From the NCBI GenBank assembly GCA_019746095.1, contig JAIESL010000032.1, positions 1-32,346 on the forward strand: DNA of 32,346 nucleotides, read 5' to 3'. Below, in pieces: positions 16,249-24,654 of this stretch; the first letter of the stretch is position 1, and each line of letters begins with the position of its first letter. A program made the position numbers and the translations under genes. This DNA is from Caulobacteraceae bacterium (GTDB lineage Bacteria > Pseudomonadota > Alphaproteobacteria > Caulobacterales > Caulobacteraceae). The notes beneath the pieces were generated by a model. That model was not told the DNA's origin. It saw only the letters and a program-made list of their open reading frames with translations, and did not search any database.

Positions 16249-16252
16249 CTCC
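16249..16252 (-). promoter_or_regulatory. Ribosome binding site deciding the lepB start
   Basis: GGAG on the minus strand with 5 bases to the ATG at 16243. The alternative ATG at 16261 has no such site, and using it would place this GGAG inside the coding sequence. Confidence 0.65.
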
Positions 16253-16303
16253 ATCCCCCATGCCGCTGTCCGCGGTCTTTGCGGCGAAATCGGTATAACG
16301 TGA

Positions 16304-16705
16304 TTAGGATATCGGCAAGGCTTCGATCACCACGAAGGCGAGTGCATACGGGTGTTCGTCCGACAGAGTCAGATGTATCCGGACTTCGTGACCCTCTGGT
16401 GTCAGTCTCGCGAGGTGTTCCGCAGCGTGCCCGGTCAGGGCCAGGGTCGGCTGGCCGGACCGGAGGTTTACCACTCCCATGTCGCGCCAGTAGACATCCC
16501 GCCGCATCCCGGTCCCGAGGGCCTTGGCACAGGCCTCCTTGGCCGCAAACCGCTTGGCATAGCTCCAGGCCGCATCAGGCTTCCGGTCCGACCGGGCGCG
16601 CTCGATGTCGGTGAAACAACGCTGCCTGAACCGGTCGCCGAACCGGTCGAGGGAGCCCTGGATCCGCCGGATATCGCACAGGTCGGCTCCGACACCGATA
16701 ATCAC
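16304..16705 (-). CDS. acpS: Holo-[acyl-carrier-protein] synthase
   Basis: A 133-residue phosphopantetheinyl transferase that moves 4'-phosphopantetheine from CoA to the serine of ACP, activating fatty-acid synthesis. The magnesium ligands are Asp8 in GVGADLCDI and Glu57 in [13 protein letters not shown]. The C-terminal strands [18 protein letters not shown] are typical. The start is GTG and overlaps the pdxJ stop as GTGA. The 60-base gap to lepB contains no clear terminator, so the operon may continue. The pdxJ-acpS pairing is widespread in proteobacteria. Confidence 0.95.
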   Translation of the reverse strand: MIIGVGADLCDIRRIQGSLDRFGDRFRQRCFTDIERARSDRKPDAAWSYAKRFAAKEACAKALGTGMRRDVYWRDMGVVNLRSGQPTLALTGHAAEHLARLTPEGHEVRIHLTLSDEHPYALAFVVIEALPIS

Positions 16706-17451
16706 GCGGCCCGCGCTCCCGCCTCATCCATGGCCGCACGCATCCGGTGGATGGCCGTGGTCAGGCCCACGAAAACGGCCTCGCCGATCAGGAAATGGCC
16801 GATATTCAGCTCCCGCAGCTCCCGGATGGCCATCATGTCGGCCGCCGTGGCGTAGTCGAGACCGTGCCCGGCATGGACCTCAAGCCCGAGGTCAAAGGCC
16901 CGGCTCGCGGCGGCCTGCAGCCGTTCGAACTCCACGGCCCGCTCGTCGCCGGAGAGATGACAGTAGCGTCCGGTGTGAAACTCAACGACCTGGGCCCCCA
17001 CCGCATGGGCCGCATCGACCTGTCTGGCGGTCGGTTCGATGAACAGCGAAACCCGGATACCGGCTTCCGCCAGGGCCCGGGCGACCGGTGCGATCCGTGT
17101 CTCATGGCCCGCCACGGCCAGTCCCCCTTCTGTCGTCACCTCCTCGCGCCGCTCGGGCACCAGACAGGCGGCATGGGGGCGATGACGCAGGGCGATGGCC
17201 AGCATTTCGTCGGTCACGGCCATTTCGAAATTCAGCGGTCGCCCGGCCTCGGCACACAGGGCGCTCAGGGCCTCGATATCGGGGTCCGTGATATGGCGCC
17301 GGTCCTCGCGCAGGTGGGCGGTGATGCCGTCGGCGCCGGCTGCCAGGGCCTCGCGCGCCGCCCGCACCGGATCCGGATGCGAACCGCCACGGGCGTTCCG
17401 CACCGTGGCCACATGGTCGATATTGACGCCGAGACGGACGGGTGAGGCCAT
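16702..17451 (-). CDS. pdxJ: Pyridoxine 5'-phosphate synthase
   Basis: A 249-residue TIM-barrel enzyme that condenses 1-deoxyxylulose 5-phosphate with 3-amino-2-oxopropyl phosphate to pyridoxine 5'-phosphate, the last ring-forming step of DXP-dependent vitamin B6 synthesis. Visible are [17 protein letters not shown] (residues 7-23), the phosphate loop [10 protein letters not shown] with His46, the general base Glu76 in NFEMAVT, and His196 in HAGHGLDY. It begins 3 bases after the pyrE stop and its own stop overlaps acpS by 4 bases. Length matches the family. Confidence 0.96.
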   Translation of the reverse strand: MASPVRLGVNIDHVATVRNARGGSHPDPVRAAREALAAGADGITAHLREDRRHITDPDIEALSALCAEAGRPLNFEMAVTDEMLAIALRHRPHAACLVPERREEVTTEGGLAVAGHETRIAPVARALAEAGIRVSLFIEPTARQVDAAHAVGAQVVEFHTGRYCHLSGDERAVEFERLQAAASRAFDLGLEVHAGHGLDYATAADMMAIRELRELNIGHFLIGEAVFVGLTTAIHRMRAAMDEAGARAA

Positions 17452-17454
17452 CCC

Positions 17455-18045
17455 CTAGGCCTTGCCCGACAGACGGCGGCTGCCGGGATCCTCGACCGGC
17501 AGGGCTGCCAGTTCGGGCGGCAGGGCATCGGCGGCATAGGCCGGCACGTCCAGGGTCGCCAGGGCCACGAGCGGCACCCCGACATCGGCCCGTCCGCCCG
17601 AGCGGTCGACGATACAGGCCGCAGCGACGACCTCCCCGCACGCCGCCTGGATGGCCGCGATACATTCCCGCGAGCTCAGCCCCGTCGTGACGATGTCCTC
17701 GACCATGACGACCTTCTGACCCGGCTCGACGTGAAAGCCGCGGCGCAGCTTGAAGGTCCCGCCCTCGCGCTCGACATACATGGACGGCACGCCCAGCCAG
17801 CGCGCGGTCTCATAGCCCGGGATGATGCCCCCGACCGCCGGCGAGATGGCGACATCGACCGGTCCGACCGCCGCCGTGATCTTCTCCGCCAGCGCCTTGC
17901 AAAGGCGGGCGCAGCGCGACGTGTCCATGAACACGAGGTTCTTTTGCAGGAACACCGGGCTGTGCAGCCCCGAGGACAGCACGAAATGGCCTTCGCGCAA
18001 GGCTCCGGCACCGCGGAATTCGTCGAGTACGTCGTCTGAGGTCAT
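17455..18045 (-). CDS. pyrE: Orotate phosphoribosyltransferase
   Basis: A 196-residue enzyme that joins orotate to PRPP to form orotidine 5'-phosphate in pyrimidine synthesis. The PRPP loop is [14 protein letters not shown] near residue 112, and [16 protein letters not shown] and the flexible loop [13 protein letters not shown] are also present. It lies in the rel-LOG-pyrE-pdxJ-acpS run, 49 bases from the LOG gene and 3 bases before pdxJ. No pyrF is adjacent. Confidence 0.95.
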   Translation of the reverse strand: MTSDDVLDEFRGAGALREGHFVLSSGLHSPVFLQKNLVFMDTSRCARLCKALAEKITAAVGPVDVAISPAVGGIIPGYETARWLGVPSMYVEREGGTFKLRRGFHVEPGQKVVMVEDIVTTGLSSRECIAAIQAACGEVVAAACIVDRSGGRADVGVPLVALATLDVPAYAADALPPELAALPVEDPGSRRLSGKA

Positions 18046-18094
18046 GGCCGCTGTCTAGCTCAGCCGTGCCTGCAACAGAAGCCGCCGATCCGCA

Positions 18095-18874
18095 TCATTC
18101 GGTGCTCCCGCCCGGTTTCACGCCGCAGGCCAGCAGGGTTTGCCAGATTCCCTCTGCATCCTCGGCGAAGTGGAACAGGCTGAGGTCACTGGCGGCGATC
18201 ATTCCGTCCGCAATCAGAACGTCGAAATTGATCACCGAACGCCACCAGGCCTCATCGAACAGGACGATGGGAATCGGCGGGGCCTTGTCCGTCTGGCGCA
18301 GGGTCAGGATCTCGAACAACTCGTCGAAGGTGCCGAACCCGCCGGGAAACACCACCAGGGCATTCGCCCGCATGGCCAGGTGCATCTTGCGCATGGCGAA
18401 ATAGTGGAACCGGAAGGTCAGTTCGGGCGTCGACCAGGGATTGGGTTCCTGCTCGTGCGGCAGGGTGATGTTGAAGCCGATCGAAGGGGCCCCGACGTCA
18501 TGGGCCCCGCGGTTGGCTGCGCCCATGATGCCCGGACCCCCGCCGGTGGCGATGACATTGTCCCTTGGCTGGCCCTCTGCAGCCTGCAGGGCCCCGCCGC
18601 GTTCCGAAGCCAGCCGGCCGAAAGCCCGCGCGGCGGCATACCAGCGGGCCTCCTGTCCCTCCCCGTCCTCATCGATCCGGGCGCTGCCGAACACCACCAG
18701 GGTCGAACGGACGCCCCAGGCACGCAGGGCGGTCTCCGCCTTGGCGTACTCCATCATGAAGCGCACGCCGCGCATGGAATCGCTGAGCAGGAAGTCCTGG
18801 TCGAGGGCGGCAAGCCGATAGGAGGGCGACGCCATCTGGGCCGCGTTCAGGCGGGTCGTGTCATCCTCGCTCAC
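18095..18874 (-). CDS. LOG family Rossmann-fold protein (TIGR00730 type)
   Basis: A 259-residue protein of the LOG/YgdH family, whose members hydrolyse nucleoside 5'-monophosphates to base and ribose 5-phosphate; plant members release cytokinins. Conserved motifs are ATGGGPGIMGAANRGA (nucleotide loop) and PGGFGTFDELFEILTLRQ (PGGxGTxxE signature). An extra N-terminal 70 residues place it with the longer LOG subgroup. The true start is GTG at 18874, overlapping the rel stop in GTGA; the frame upstream of that is only a shadow of rel. Coupling to the alarmone enzyme is suggestive because E. coli PpnN, a relative, is regulated by (p)ppGpp. Confidence 0.88.
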   Translation of the reverse strand: MSEDDTTRLNAAQMASPSYRLAALDQDFLLSDSMRGVRFMMEYAKAETALRAWGVRSTLVVFGSARIDEDGEGQEARWYAAARAFGRLASERGGALQAAEGQPRDNVIATGGGPGIMGAANRGAHDVGAPSIGFNITLPHEQEPNPWSTPELTFRFHYFAMRKMHLAMRANALVVFPGGFGTFDELFEILTLRQTDKAPPIPIVLFDEAWWRSVINFDVLIADGMIAASDLSLFHFAEDAEGIWQTLLACGVKPGGSTE

Positions 18875-21057
18875 CCACGCGCCCGTTCGATGGTGTCCAC
18901 CGAAGGATTGGTGCGCAGGGCGGCCATGATGGTCGTGGCGTGTTTGGCGTCCTCGACCTCCATGTCGATGTCGACATCGAAGAAGTCCTGCTGCCGGTGG
19001 CTCATCACCAGATTGATGATGTTCCCGCCGGCCTCGCCGATCAGGGTCGTCACCTGACCCAGAACACCCGGCGCATTCTTGATGGTGGCTCGGATGCGGG
19101 CCGCGGCGACGGCCCCCTGCTCGGCCTGCGGCGTCCACTGCAGGTCCTGCCAGACCGAGTCGTCATCGGCGAAGTCGGCCAGTTGCTGGCAGTCGATGGT
19201 GTGCACGGTCAGCCCCGCCTCGGGCTCCAGGATGCCGACAATCCGGTCTCCGGGGACCGGCGAACAACAATGGCCGAAATGGACGCTGATGCCCGGGGTC
19301 AGGCCGCCGCCCCGGACGAACAGACGCGCCTGCTCGTCACCGATCCGCTTCCGGTCAGGGCCCGCCTTGAGCCGTCCCTTCAGTGCCGGGAACAGGGTCT
19401 CACCGACCTTGGCGGCCGATATCCGACCGCGACCGACGGCCTCGTACAGGTCCTCCTCCGAGGCGAAGGCGAAGGTCTCCAGCATGGCCTTGAGCGATAC
19501 GTCGACCAGGGACTTTCCGGCGCGGGACAGGGTCTGCTCAAGGGTCGCACGGCCCAGCTTCTGGAACTCGCCGCGCTCGGAGGTGCGGATGTGCCGACGG
19601 ATCGCCGACCGTGCCCGGCCGGTGATGGTCAGGGAGCGCCAGTCCGCCGGTATCTCCCGCTTGGCTCCACGAACGATCTCGACCACGTCGCCGTTCTGCA
19701 ACTGGGTCCGCATCGGCTTGAGCTCGCCGTTGATCTTGACCCCCACCGCCGTGTCACCGACCTCGGTATGGACCGCATAGGCAAAGTCCAGTGCCATGCC
19801 GCCGCGCGGCAGGGTGATCAGGGACCCCTTCGGCGTGAACACGAACACCTGCTCGAGATACATCTCCAGCTTGGCGTGCTCGACCCAGTCCTCGCCGCCC
19901 TCACCGTGCTCGATCACCTGCACGAGATGGCGCAGGTTCTGCAGCGGATCACGCCCGCCGTCCTGCTCCATGGCTTCCTTGTCGAAGCCATAGGATTTGT
20001 TCTTGTAGGCCCAGTGCGCGGCAACGCCGTCCTCGGCCACCCGGTCCATCGGCTCGGTGCGGATCTGCATCTCGATACGCAGGCCCGACGGCCCCACTAC
20101 GGTCGTGTGCAGGGAGCGATAGTTGTTCGACTTGGGCGTCGAGATGAAGTCCTTGAACCGTTCCGGCACCATCGGCCAGGCGCGGTGGATGACGCCGAGC
20201 GCCCGGTAACAGTCGTCCTCGGCCTCCACGATCACCCGGAAGCCATAGATGTCGGACAGGGACGAAAAGCCGACCGACTTGCGCTGCAGCTTGCGCCAGA
20301 TCGAATAGGGGGTCTTCTGCCGGCCGAACACCTCGGCCCGCACGCCCGCTTCCTGCAGCACCCGCTCGACCTCGCGCGACACCCCGTCGATGGCGCGGCC
20401 GTGCTCAAGCTTCAACGCCTCCAGCCGGCGCTCAATGGCGGTCCGGGCCGTGGGATTCAGATGCTCGAACGCTAGTTCCTCCAGTTCGGAGGCGATCGAA
20501 TGGATACCGATCGACCGGCCGAGCGGCGCATAGACCTCCAGCGTCTCGCGGGAGATGCGTTCGCGCTTCTCCGGCTTGACGTGTTTCAGCGTCCGCATGT
20601 TGTGCAGACGGTCGGCCAGCTTCACCAGCAGGACGCGCACATCCTTCGAGATGGCGAGGATGAATTTGCGCAGGTTCTCGGCCTGGCGCGTGTGTTCGGC
20701 CTGGAGCTCCAGCCGCGACAGCTTGGTCACGCCCTCGACCAGGACCGCCACCTCTTCACCGAAGCGCTCGGCGATGTCGTCGCGCGTGGCCGAGGTATCC
20801 TCGACCACGTCATGCAGGAGGGCCGTGACGATGGTGGCCGTGTCCAGCCGGTAGTCGGTCAGGATACCTGCCACCTGGATCGGATGGGCGAAATAGGGAT
20901 CGCCCGAGGCCCGCAGCTGCGAGCCGTGCATCTTCATCGCATAGACATAGGCGCGGTTGAGCAGCGCCTCGTCCGCCGTGGGATCATAGGCGCGCACAGC
21001 CTCGACCAGTTCGAACTGGCGCAGCACCCGTGAGCGGGGATGGGGATCCGGGTCCAC
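18871..21057 (-). CDS. Bifunctional (p)ppGpp synthetase/hydrolase, RSH family
   Basis: A 728-residue Rel/SpoT-type stringent-response enzyme. The HD hydrolase domain (about residues 30-180) has HDVVED at 82-87. The synthetase domain (about 240-350) has RFKD at 300-303, the signature of bifunctional rather than synthesis-only enzymes, and QIRT at 331-334. A TGS domain follows at about 400-460, then a helical and conserved-Cys region (HFGHCCSPVPGD), and an ACT domain at about 655-725. Start is GTG; no other start exists between it and the rpoZ stop. It lies 101 bases downstream of rpoZ, a pairing conserved in many proteobacteria, and is coupled to the LOG gene. Called relA, spoT or rsh in different genomes. 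Confidence 0.95.
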   Translation of the reverse strand: MDPDPHPRSRVLRQFELVEAVRAYDPTADEALLNRAYVYAMKMHGSQLRASGDPYFAHPIQVAGILTDYRLDTATIVTALLHDVVEDTSATRDDIAERFGEEVAVLVEGVTKLSRLELQAEHTRQAENLRKFILAISKDVRVLLVKLADRLHNMRTLKHVKPEKRERISRETLEVYAPLGRSIGIHSIASELEELAFEHLNPTARTAIERRLEALKLEHGRAIDGVSREVERVLQEAGVRAEVFGRQKTPYSIWRKLQRKSVGFSSLSDIYGFRVIVEAEDDCYRALGVIHRAWPMVPERFKDFISTPKSNNYRSLHTTVVGPSGLRIEMQIRTEPMDRVAEDGVAAHWAYKNKSYGFDKEAMEQDGGRDPLQNLRHLVQVIEHGEGGEDWVEHAKLEMYLEQVFVFTPKGSLITLPRGGMALDFAYAVHTEVGDTAVGVKINGELKPMRTQLQNGDVVEIVRGAKREIPADWRSLTITGRARSAIRRHIRTSERGEFQKLGRATLEQTLSRAGKSLVDVSLKAMLETFAFASEEDLYEAVGRGRISAAKVGETLFPALKGRLKAGPDRKRIGDEQARLFVRGGGLTPGISVHFGHCCSPVPGDRIVGILEPEAGLTVHTIDCQQLADFADDDSVWQDLQWTPQAEQGAVAAARIRATIKNAPGVLGQVTTLIGEAGGNIINLVMSHRQQDFFDVDIDMEVEDAKHATTIMAALRTNPSVDTIERARG

Positions 21058-21158
21058 ATGGGGACGCGGCCCGCCGGGATCATTCAGATTGGCGGGTTCA
21101 GGCGTCGGCGCGGGCTGCCGCGCCGGCAGGATGGTGATACCGTTGGCGGGATCCGCCG

Positions 21159-21518
21159 TCAGTAGCGTTCCTCCTGCCCGCCGTCCCGGTCGCTTTGCAG
21201 CGCGCGGATCAGCTCGGCCTCGGCCATGTTCATGTGCTGGGGTTCCGCCAGCAGGCCGACGATTTCAGCCTCGTCCTCGGCTTCGGTGCGCTCGTCGACG
21301 CGTTGCAGCGCGACGATCACGGTCTCGCGAAGGTCTTCCGGCACCACGGTCGAGTCGGCCAGTTCACGCAGGGCGACGACCGGGTTCTTGTCATTGTCCC
21401 GATCGATGGTCAGCGGCGCACCGTTGGCGATGGCGCGGGCGCGGTTGCCCGCCAGCAGGACCAGGCCGAACCGGTTCGGCACCTTTTCGATGCAGTCTTC
21501 GACAGTGACGCGAGCCAT
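21159..21518 (-). CDS. rpoZ: RNA polymerase omega subunit
   Basis: A 119-residue omega subunit that folds around the beta-prime C-terminus, helps RNA polymerase assembly, and in proteobacteria forms part of the ppGpp site 1. The start [30 protein letters not shown] is diagnostic. The open frame extends 59 residues upstream without homology and is ignored. The C-terminus is longer and more acidic than in E. coli, as usual in alphaproteobacteria. A promoter-like sequence lies at 21553-21579. Confidence 0.95.
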   Translation of the reverse strand: MARVTVEDCIEKVPNRFGLVLLAGNRARAIANGAPLTIDRDNDKNPVVALRELADSTVVPEDLRETVIVALQRVDERTEAEDEAEIVGLLAEPQHMNMAEAELIRALQSDRDGGQEERY

Positions 21519-21552
21519 GAATATCCTCGGGCGCGGGGGGAGAACCGCACAA

Positions 21553-21579
21553 ACTATAGGGTCGGCCTCAATTGTGCAA
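21553..21579 (-). promoter_or_regulatory. Candidate sigma-70 promoter for rpoZ-rel
   Basis: On the minus strand TTGCAC (21579-21574) is followed after 15 bases by TATAGT (21558-21553), inside CCTATAGT. This resembles the Caulobacter housekeeping pattern TTGaCg, about 13 bases, GCTANAWC. It lies 35 bases upstream of the rpoZ start and is one of few AT-containing patches in the gap. It is flanked by the inverted repeat GCACAA (21547-21552)/TTGTGC (21572-21577). Confidence 0.45.
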
Positions 21580-21603
21580 CGCCGCATGGGCCGGAATGAG
21601 GCA

Positions 21604-22161
21604 TCACCCCTGAGGCGTCGCGTCTTTCCCGACCGAGGCCCGATCCGCCAGGGCCTGGGCTGTCTTCCCCGCGGGATGCCTCCAGCCCGGTGCAATCTCT
21701 GCCAGCGGCCCCATGACGAACAGCCGGTCGGCTGCCCGGGGGTGCGGCAGGATCAGTCCGTCGAGGTCGCCGGTCGTCCGGCCATAGGCGATCAGATCCA
21801 GGTCCAGGGTCCGCGGTGCATTGGCCGCCCCCCGCCGCCGTCCGAACGCCGCCTCGATCCGGGCCAGCACCGCCATCAGGTCCTGCGGCCCGTGCGCCGT
21901 CTGGACGATCACCACCCCGTTCAGGAATGGCGGGTCGGTCGGGTCGGGCCAGGCCGCTGACCGCCACCAGGACGACCGCGCCACCACATCGATCCCCTCG
22001 GCCCGGAACCGGGCCAGCGCCGCCTCCAGCGCCTCGCGACAGTCGCGCCAGGCCCCGCAGTCATTGCTGCCGAGGGCCACGACAATGGCGTCATCCAGCC
22101 CGTCCGCGCGGGTGAACGGGACGAAGCGCGCCGCCGTCTTGTCCGGACCGGGCTTTTCCAT
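21604..22161 (-). CDS. folK: 2-amino-4-hydroxy-6-hydroxymethyldihydropteridine pyrophosphokinase
   Basis: A 185-residue HPPK that moves pyrophosphate from ATP to 6-hydroxymethyl-dihydropterin in folate synthesis. Core motifs are VVALGSN (residues 27-33), [11 protein letters not shown] (78-88), [11 protein letters not shown] (117-127) with magnesium-binding aspartates, and PHPR (139-142). The 24-residue N-terminus before the first strand is longer than usual. The start is fixed: an in-frame TAA lies 9 bases upstream of ATG 22161 and no other good start precedes the core. folB and folP are not adjacent. Its start codon overlaps that of the divergent glycosylase gene. Confidence 0.92.
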   Translation of the reverse strand: MEKPGPDKTAARFVPFTRADGLDDAIVVALGSNDCGAWRDCREALEAALARFRAEGIDVVARSSWWRSAAWPDPTDPPFLNGVVIVQTAHGPQDLMAVLARIEAAFGRRRGAANAPRTLDLDLIAYGRTTGDLDGLILPHPRAADRLFVMGPLAEIAPGWRHPAGKTAQALADRASVGKDATPQG

Positions 22162-22864
22162 GCCCGCTTCTTACACCAATGAAGGCGTGCGTGCCCGCCC
22201 GCCGCCGAAGGATTCGCCCGCCTTGCCGACCGCCCCCTCCGAACCGCCCCGCGACTGCCCGCTCTGCCCCCGGCTGGTCGAATACCGTCGCGACAACCAG
22301 CGACAGAACCCCGACTGGTTCAACGGCCCTGCCCCCTCCTTCGGCGACCCGGACGCCCGTCTGCTGGTCGCCGGCCTTGCGCCCGGCCGGACGGGTGCCA
22401 ATCGCACGGGCCGACCCTTCACCGGCGACGGGGCCGGGGTGATCCTCTACGAAACCCTGCTCAAGACCGGCTTCGCCACCGGCCGCTACGAGGCCCGGCC
22501 CGACGACACGCTGAAGCTGGTCGACTGCATGATCACCAATGCCGTCCGCTGCGCCCCGCCCGGGAACAAGCCCCTGCCGGTTGAGGAAGCGACCTGCCGC
22601 CCCTTCCTGACCGCCCGTCTCGCCGCCCTGCCCCGGCTCAAGGTCATCGTCACCCTCGGCGATGTCTCCCGCCGCAATGTGCTCAAGGCCCTGGGTCTGC
22701 CCGGTTCGGCGGCCGCGCCCGGTCATGGCGTCGAGGCGGCGCTGGGCGGCTATGTCATCCTGAACAGCTATCACTGCTCCCGCCTCAACACGAACACAGG
22801 CCGGCTGACCCCCGCCATGTTCGAGGCCATCTTCCGGCGCGCCCGGGAAATCATCGAATCCTGA
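22160..22864 (+). CDS. Uracil-DNA glycosylase, family 5 (UDGb), 4Fe-4S
   Basis: A 234-residue base-excision enzyme that removes uracil, and in this family also hypoxanthine or other deaminated bases, from DNA. The iron-sulfur ligands are Cys33 and Cys36 (DCPLCPRL), Cys131 (TNAVRC) and Cys146 (EATCRPF). Motif A is GLAPGRTGANRTGRPFTGD (72-90) and motif B is SYHCSRLNTNTGRLTP (203-218). The ATG at 22160 shares the CATG tetramer with the folK start. GTG at 22187 and TTG at 22223 are alternatives, the last with GAAGGA upstream, so the first 20-odd residues are uncertain. The open frame further upstream lies antisense to folK and is not used. Confidence 0.9.
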   Translation: MPASYTNEGVRARPPPKDSPALPTAPSEPPRDCPLCPRLVEYRRDNQRQNPDWFNGPAPSFGDPDARLLVAGLAPGRTGANRTGRPFTGDGAGVILYETLLKTGFATGRYEARPDDTLKLVDCMITNAVRCAPPGNKPLPVEEATCRPFLTARLAALPRLKVIVTLGDVSRRNVLKALGLPGSAAAPGHGVEAALGGYVILNSYHCSRLNTNTGRLTPAMFEAIFRRAREIIES

Positions 22865-22872
22865 CCCGGTTC

Positions 22873-22893
22873 CACTCGCCTTCCCGGCGAGTG
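22873..22893 (+). terminator. Hairpin after the uracil-DNA glycosylase gene
   Basis: An 8-base stem CACTCGCC/GGCGAGTG with loop TTCCC starts 8 bases after the stop codon. No U-run follows. It probably ends or protects the glycosylase transcript. Confidence 0.45.
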
Positions 22894-22995
22894 TGGCTCT
22901 CCTGCCACGCGAATCAGCAGGCACCGGGTGTAGCGTCATCCTCCAGGAACAGTGCTGCGTACCTTGCGTTGATCGATCAGCTTTGGAGGGCTGTG

Positions 22996-23190
22996 ATGCG
23001 TGGGTCGAACGGGGTCTTTTCACCTCAGGAACGGAAGACGGCGCTCTGGGCGCTGCTGATGGCAGGCCTGATCGCCGCCATGGGTGTGGTCGCCCAGCAA
23101 TGGGGCCCGCCCTCGGTCGGTCCAGGTGGTGCGGACGCCTATATGGCGGCCCCTTCACCGGGCGTTCTGGACGCCCAGCCGGTCAGCTGA
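22996..23190 (+). CDS. Small single-pass membrane protein, unknown function
   Basis: A 64-residue protein with a polar N-terminus (MRGSNGVFSPQERK), one hydrophobic segment (TALWALLMAGLIAAMGVVAQQW, about residues 15-36), and a Gly/Pro/Ala-rich tail. GGAGGG sits 5 bases before the ATG, much better than the upstream in-frame start at 22891, so the shorter form is chosen. It lies alone between the glycosylase gene and convergent smpB, with a hairpin at its 3' end. I do not recognise a family. The good ribosome site and clean membrane segment argue that it is real. Confidence 0.55.
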   Translation: MRGSNGVFSPQERKTALWALLMAGLIAAMGVVAQQWGPPSVGPGGADAYMAAPSPGVLDAQPVS

Positions 23191-23193
23191 TCC

Positions 23194-23215
23194 GGACGGG
23201 GCTCAGCCCCGGTCC
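23194..23215. terminator. Bidirectional terminator hairpin between the small membrane gene and smpB
   Basis: The outer stem GGAC/GTCC and inner stem GGGGC/GCCCC with loop TCA have a one-base bulge. The loop is the complement of the smpB stop codon TGA. It starts 3 bases after the stop of the plus-strand gene, and so serves both converging genes. Confidence 0.6.
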
Positions 23216-23673
23216 TTCATCAGCCGGGCCTTGTCCCTCTGCCAGTCGCGCTGGGCCGTGGCCTCGCGCTTGTCGTGCAGCTTCTTGCCCTTGGCCAGGG
23301 CGATCTCGATCTTCGCCTTGCCCGCCTCGTTCAGGTAAAGCTTGACGGGAATGATGGTCTGGCCGTCGCGCTGGACCGCCCCGATCAGCTTGTCGATCTG
23401 CTTGCGGTGCAGCAGCAGTTTCCGGTGCCGGCGTGGCTCGTGGTTGAAGCGGTTGGCCTGTTTGTACGGCGGGATATCGGCGTTCACGAGCACGATCTCG
23501 CGCCCCTCCACCGCGGCATAACTCTCGGCGATATTGGCCCGGCCGTCCCGCAGCGCCTTGATCTCGGTGCCGAGCAGCATGATGCCGGCCTCGACATAGT
23601 CCTCCAGGAAATAGTCGAATTTCGCCCGCCGGTTCTCGGCGATGATCTTCATCTTCGGCGCCGTGGAAGCCAT
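23203..23673 (-). CDS. smpB: SsrA-binding protein SmpB
   Basis: A 156-residue tmRNA partner that brings SsrA to stalled ribosomes for trans-translation. In Caulobacter this system is tied to cell-cycle timing. Visible are [33 protein letters not shown] at the start of the beta-barrel, [16 protein letters not shown], and the basic C-terminal tail [25 protein letters not shown] that enters the mRNA channel. Its ATG shares a base with the dapA stop (TGATG). The ssrA gene is not seen in this window. Confidence 0.97.
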   Translation of the reverse strand: MASTAPKMKIIAENRRAKFDYFLEDYVEAGIMLLGTEIKALRDGRANIAESYAAVEGREIVLVNADIPPYKQANRFNHEPRRHRKLLLHRKQIDKLIGAVQRDGQTIIPVKLYLNEAGKAKIEIALAKGKKLHDKREATAQRDWQRDKARLMKDRG

Positions 23674-24557
23674 CAGGCGACGCCTGCCTCGTCCATGGCG
23701 CGGTCGATGGCGGGCTTGACGGCGTCAGATGTGGGCGCGAGCGGCAGCCGGATCTCCTCGGTGCACAGGCCCAGTCGCGCGAGCGCGTATTTGGTCGGTG
23801 CCGGGGAGTTGTCGAGGAACAGCCCCTTGTGCAGGCCGATCAGCCGGTCCTGCCAGTCGCGTGCGGTCGCATAGTCGCCGGCCACCGCCGCCTCATGCAG
23901 GGCCACCATGGCCTCCGGCGCGACATTGGAAGTCACCGAGATCACCCCGACCCCGCCCTGGGCGTGATAGCCGAGATAGCTGGGGTCATCGCCCGAGATC
24001 AGATCGAACGGACCGCCGATATTGGCCCGCATCCAGCTGACCCGCGCCAGATCACCGGTCGCATCCTTGATGCCGACGATGTTCGGATGGGCGGCCAGGC
24101 GCGCGACCGTCTCATTGGCCAGGTCCACGCCGGTCCGTCCCGGTACATTGTACAGCAGCACCGGCAGTTGGACGGCCTCGGCAATGGCCTCGAAATGCAG
24201 CGCCAGTCCCGCCTGCGAGGGGCGGTTGTAATAGGGGGTGACCACCAGCGCCCCATCCGCGCCGACGGTCTTGGCGTGACGCACCAGTTCGATCGACTTT
24301 TCGGTCGCCGACGACCCGGCGCCGGCGATGACGCGGGTCCGACCGGCTGCGACCTGAACGCACAGCTCCACCACCCGCTTGTGCTCATCAAGCGACAGGG
24401 AGGCGCTTTCGCCCGTCGTACCCATGGGCACGACGCCGTGGATGCCGGCGGCGATCTGGCGTTCCAGAAGCTGCGTGAAGGCGGCTTCGTCCACCTTTCC
24501 GTCACGAAGTGGTGTGATCAGGGCGGTGATCACACCCTTGAACAAGGGGGCGGTCAT
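23673..24557 (-). CDS. dapA: 4-hydroxy-tetrahydrodipicolinate synthase
   Basis: A 294-residue TIM-barrel lyase that condenses pyruvate with aspartate semialdehyde in lysine and diaminopimelate synthesis, feeding peptidoglycan. The Schiff-base lysine is Lys164 in [12 protein letters not shown]. Tyr136 ([10 protein letters not shown]) and Thr47-Thr48 (MGTTGES) complete the proton relay, and VVTPYYNRP is present. It leads a unit with smpB, coupled by TGATG, and is divergent from the lytic transglycosylase gene. Two cell-wall genes thus share a roughly 100-base control region. Confidence 0.96.
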   Translation of the reverse strand: MTAPLFKGVITALITPLRDGKVDEAAFTQLLERQIAAGIHGVVPMGTTGESASLSLDEHKRVVELCVQVAAGRTRVIAGAGSSATEKSIELVRHAKTVGADGALVVTPYYNRPSQAGLALHFEAIAEAVQLPVLLYNVPGRTGVDLANETVARLAAHPNIVGIKDATGDLARVSWMRANIGGPFDLISGDDPSYLGYHAQGGVGVISVTSNVAPEAMVALHEAAVAGDYATARDWQDRLIGLHKGLFLDNSPAPTKYALARLGLCTEEIRLPLAPTSDAVKPAIDRAMDEAGVA

Positions 24558-24654
24558 TGAGACAGTTGGTCCTGCGTGGAAAATCGGGGCGACAGTCGCC
24601 GGATATTAAGCGTTGGAGGGTAGGTTGCCGGTCGCCCGACCGCAACCGCGACGC

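Noticed and set aside
16244..16261. ATG at 16261 as the lepB start, adding six residues
   Set aside because: The GGAG site is placed for the ATG at 16243 and would be inside the coding sequence if 16261 were used.
15340..16303. Long open frames on both strands antisense to or out of frame with lepB (for example minus-strand 15340-16194, and plus-strand 15589-16245 and 15599-16303)
   Set aside because: They arise because the 42-base repeat keeps all frames open. Their products are Met/Thr/Arg/Val repeats with no recognisable domain, while the lepB frame leads into a conserved enzyme and has the ribosome site.
18875..19138. Upstream extension of the LOG-family frame into rel
   Set aside because: Shadow of the rel C-terminal ACT domain; the GTG at 18874 gives a normal LOG length and the usual stop-start overlap.
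22091..23158. A 355-residue minus-strand open frame across the glycosylase gene and small membrane gene
   Set aside because: It is antisense to a clearly conserved iron-sulfur glycosylase, has biased Gly/Arg/Gln composition, and shows no known motif.
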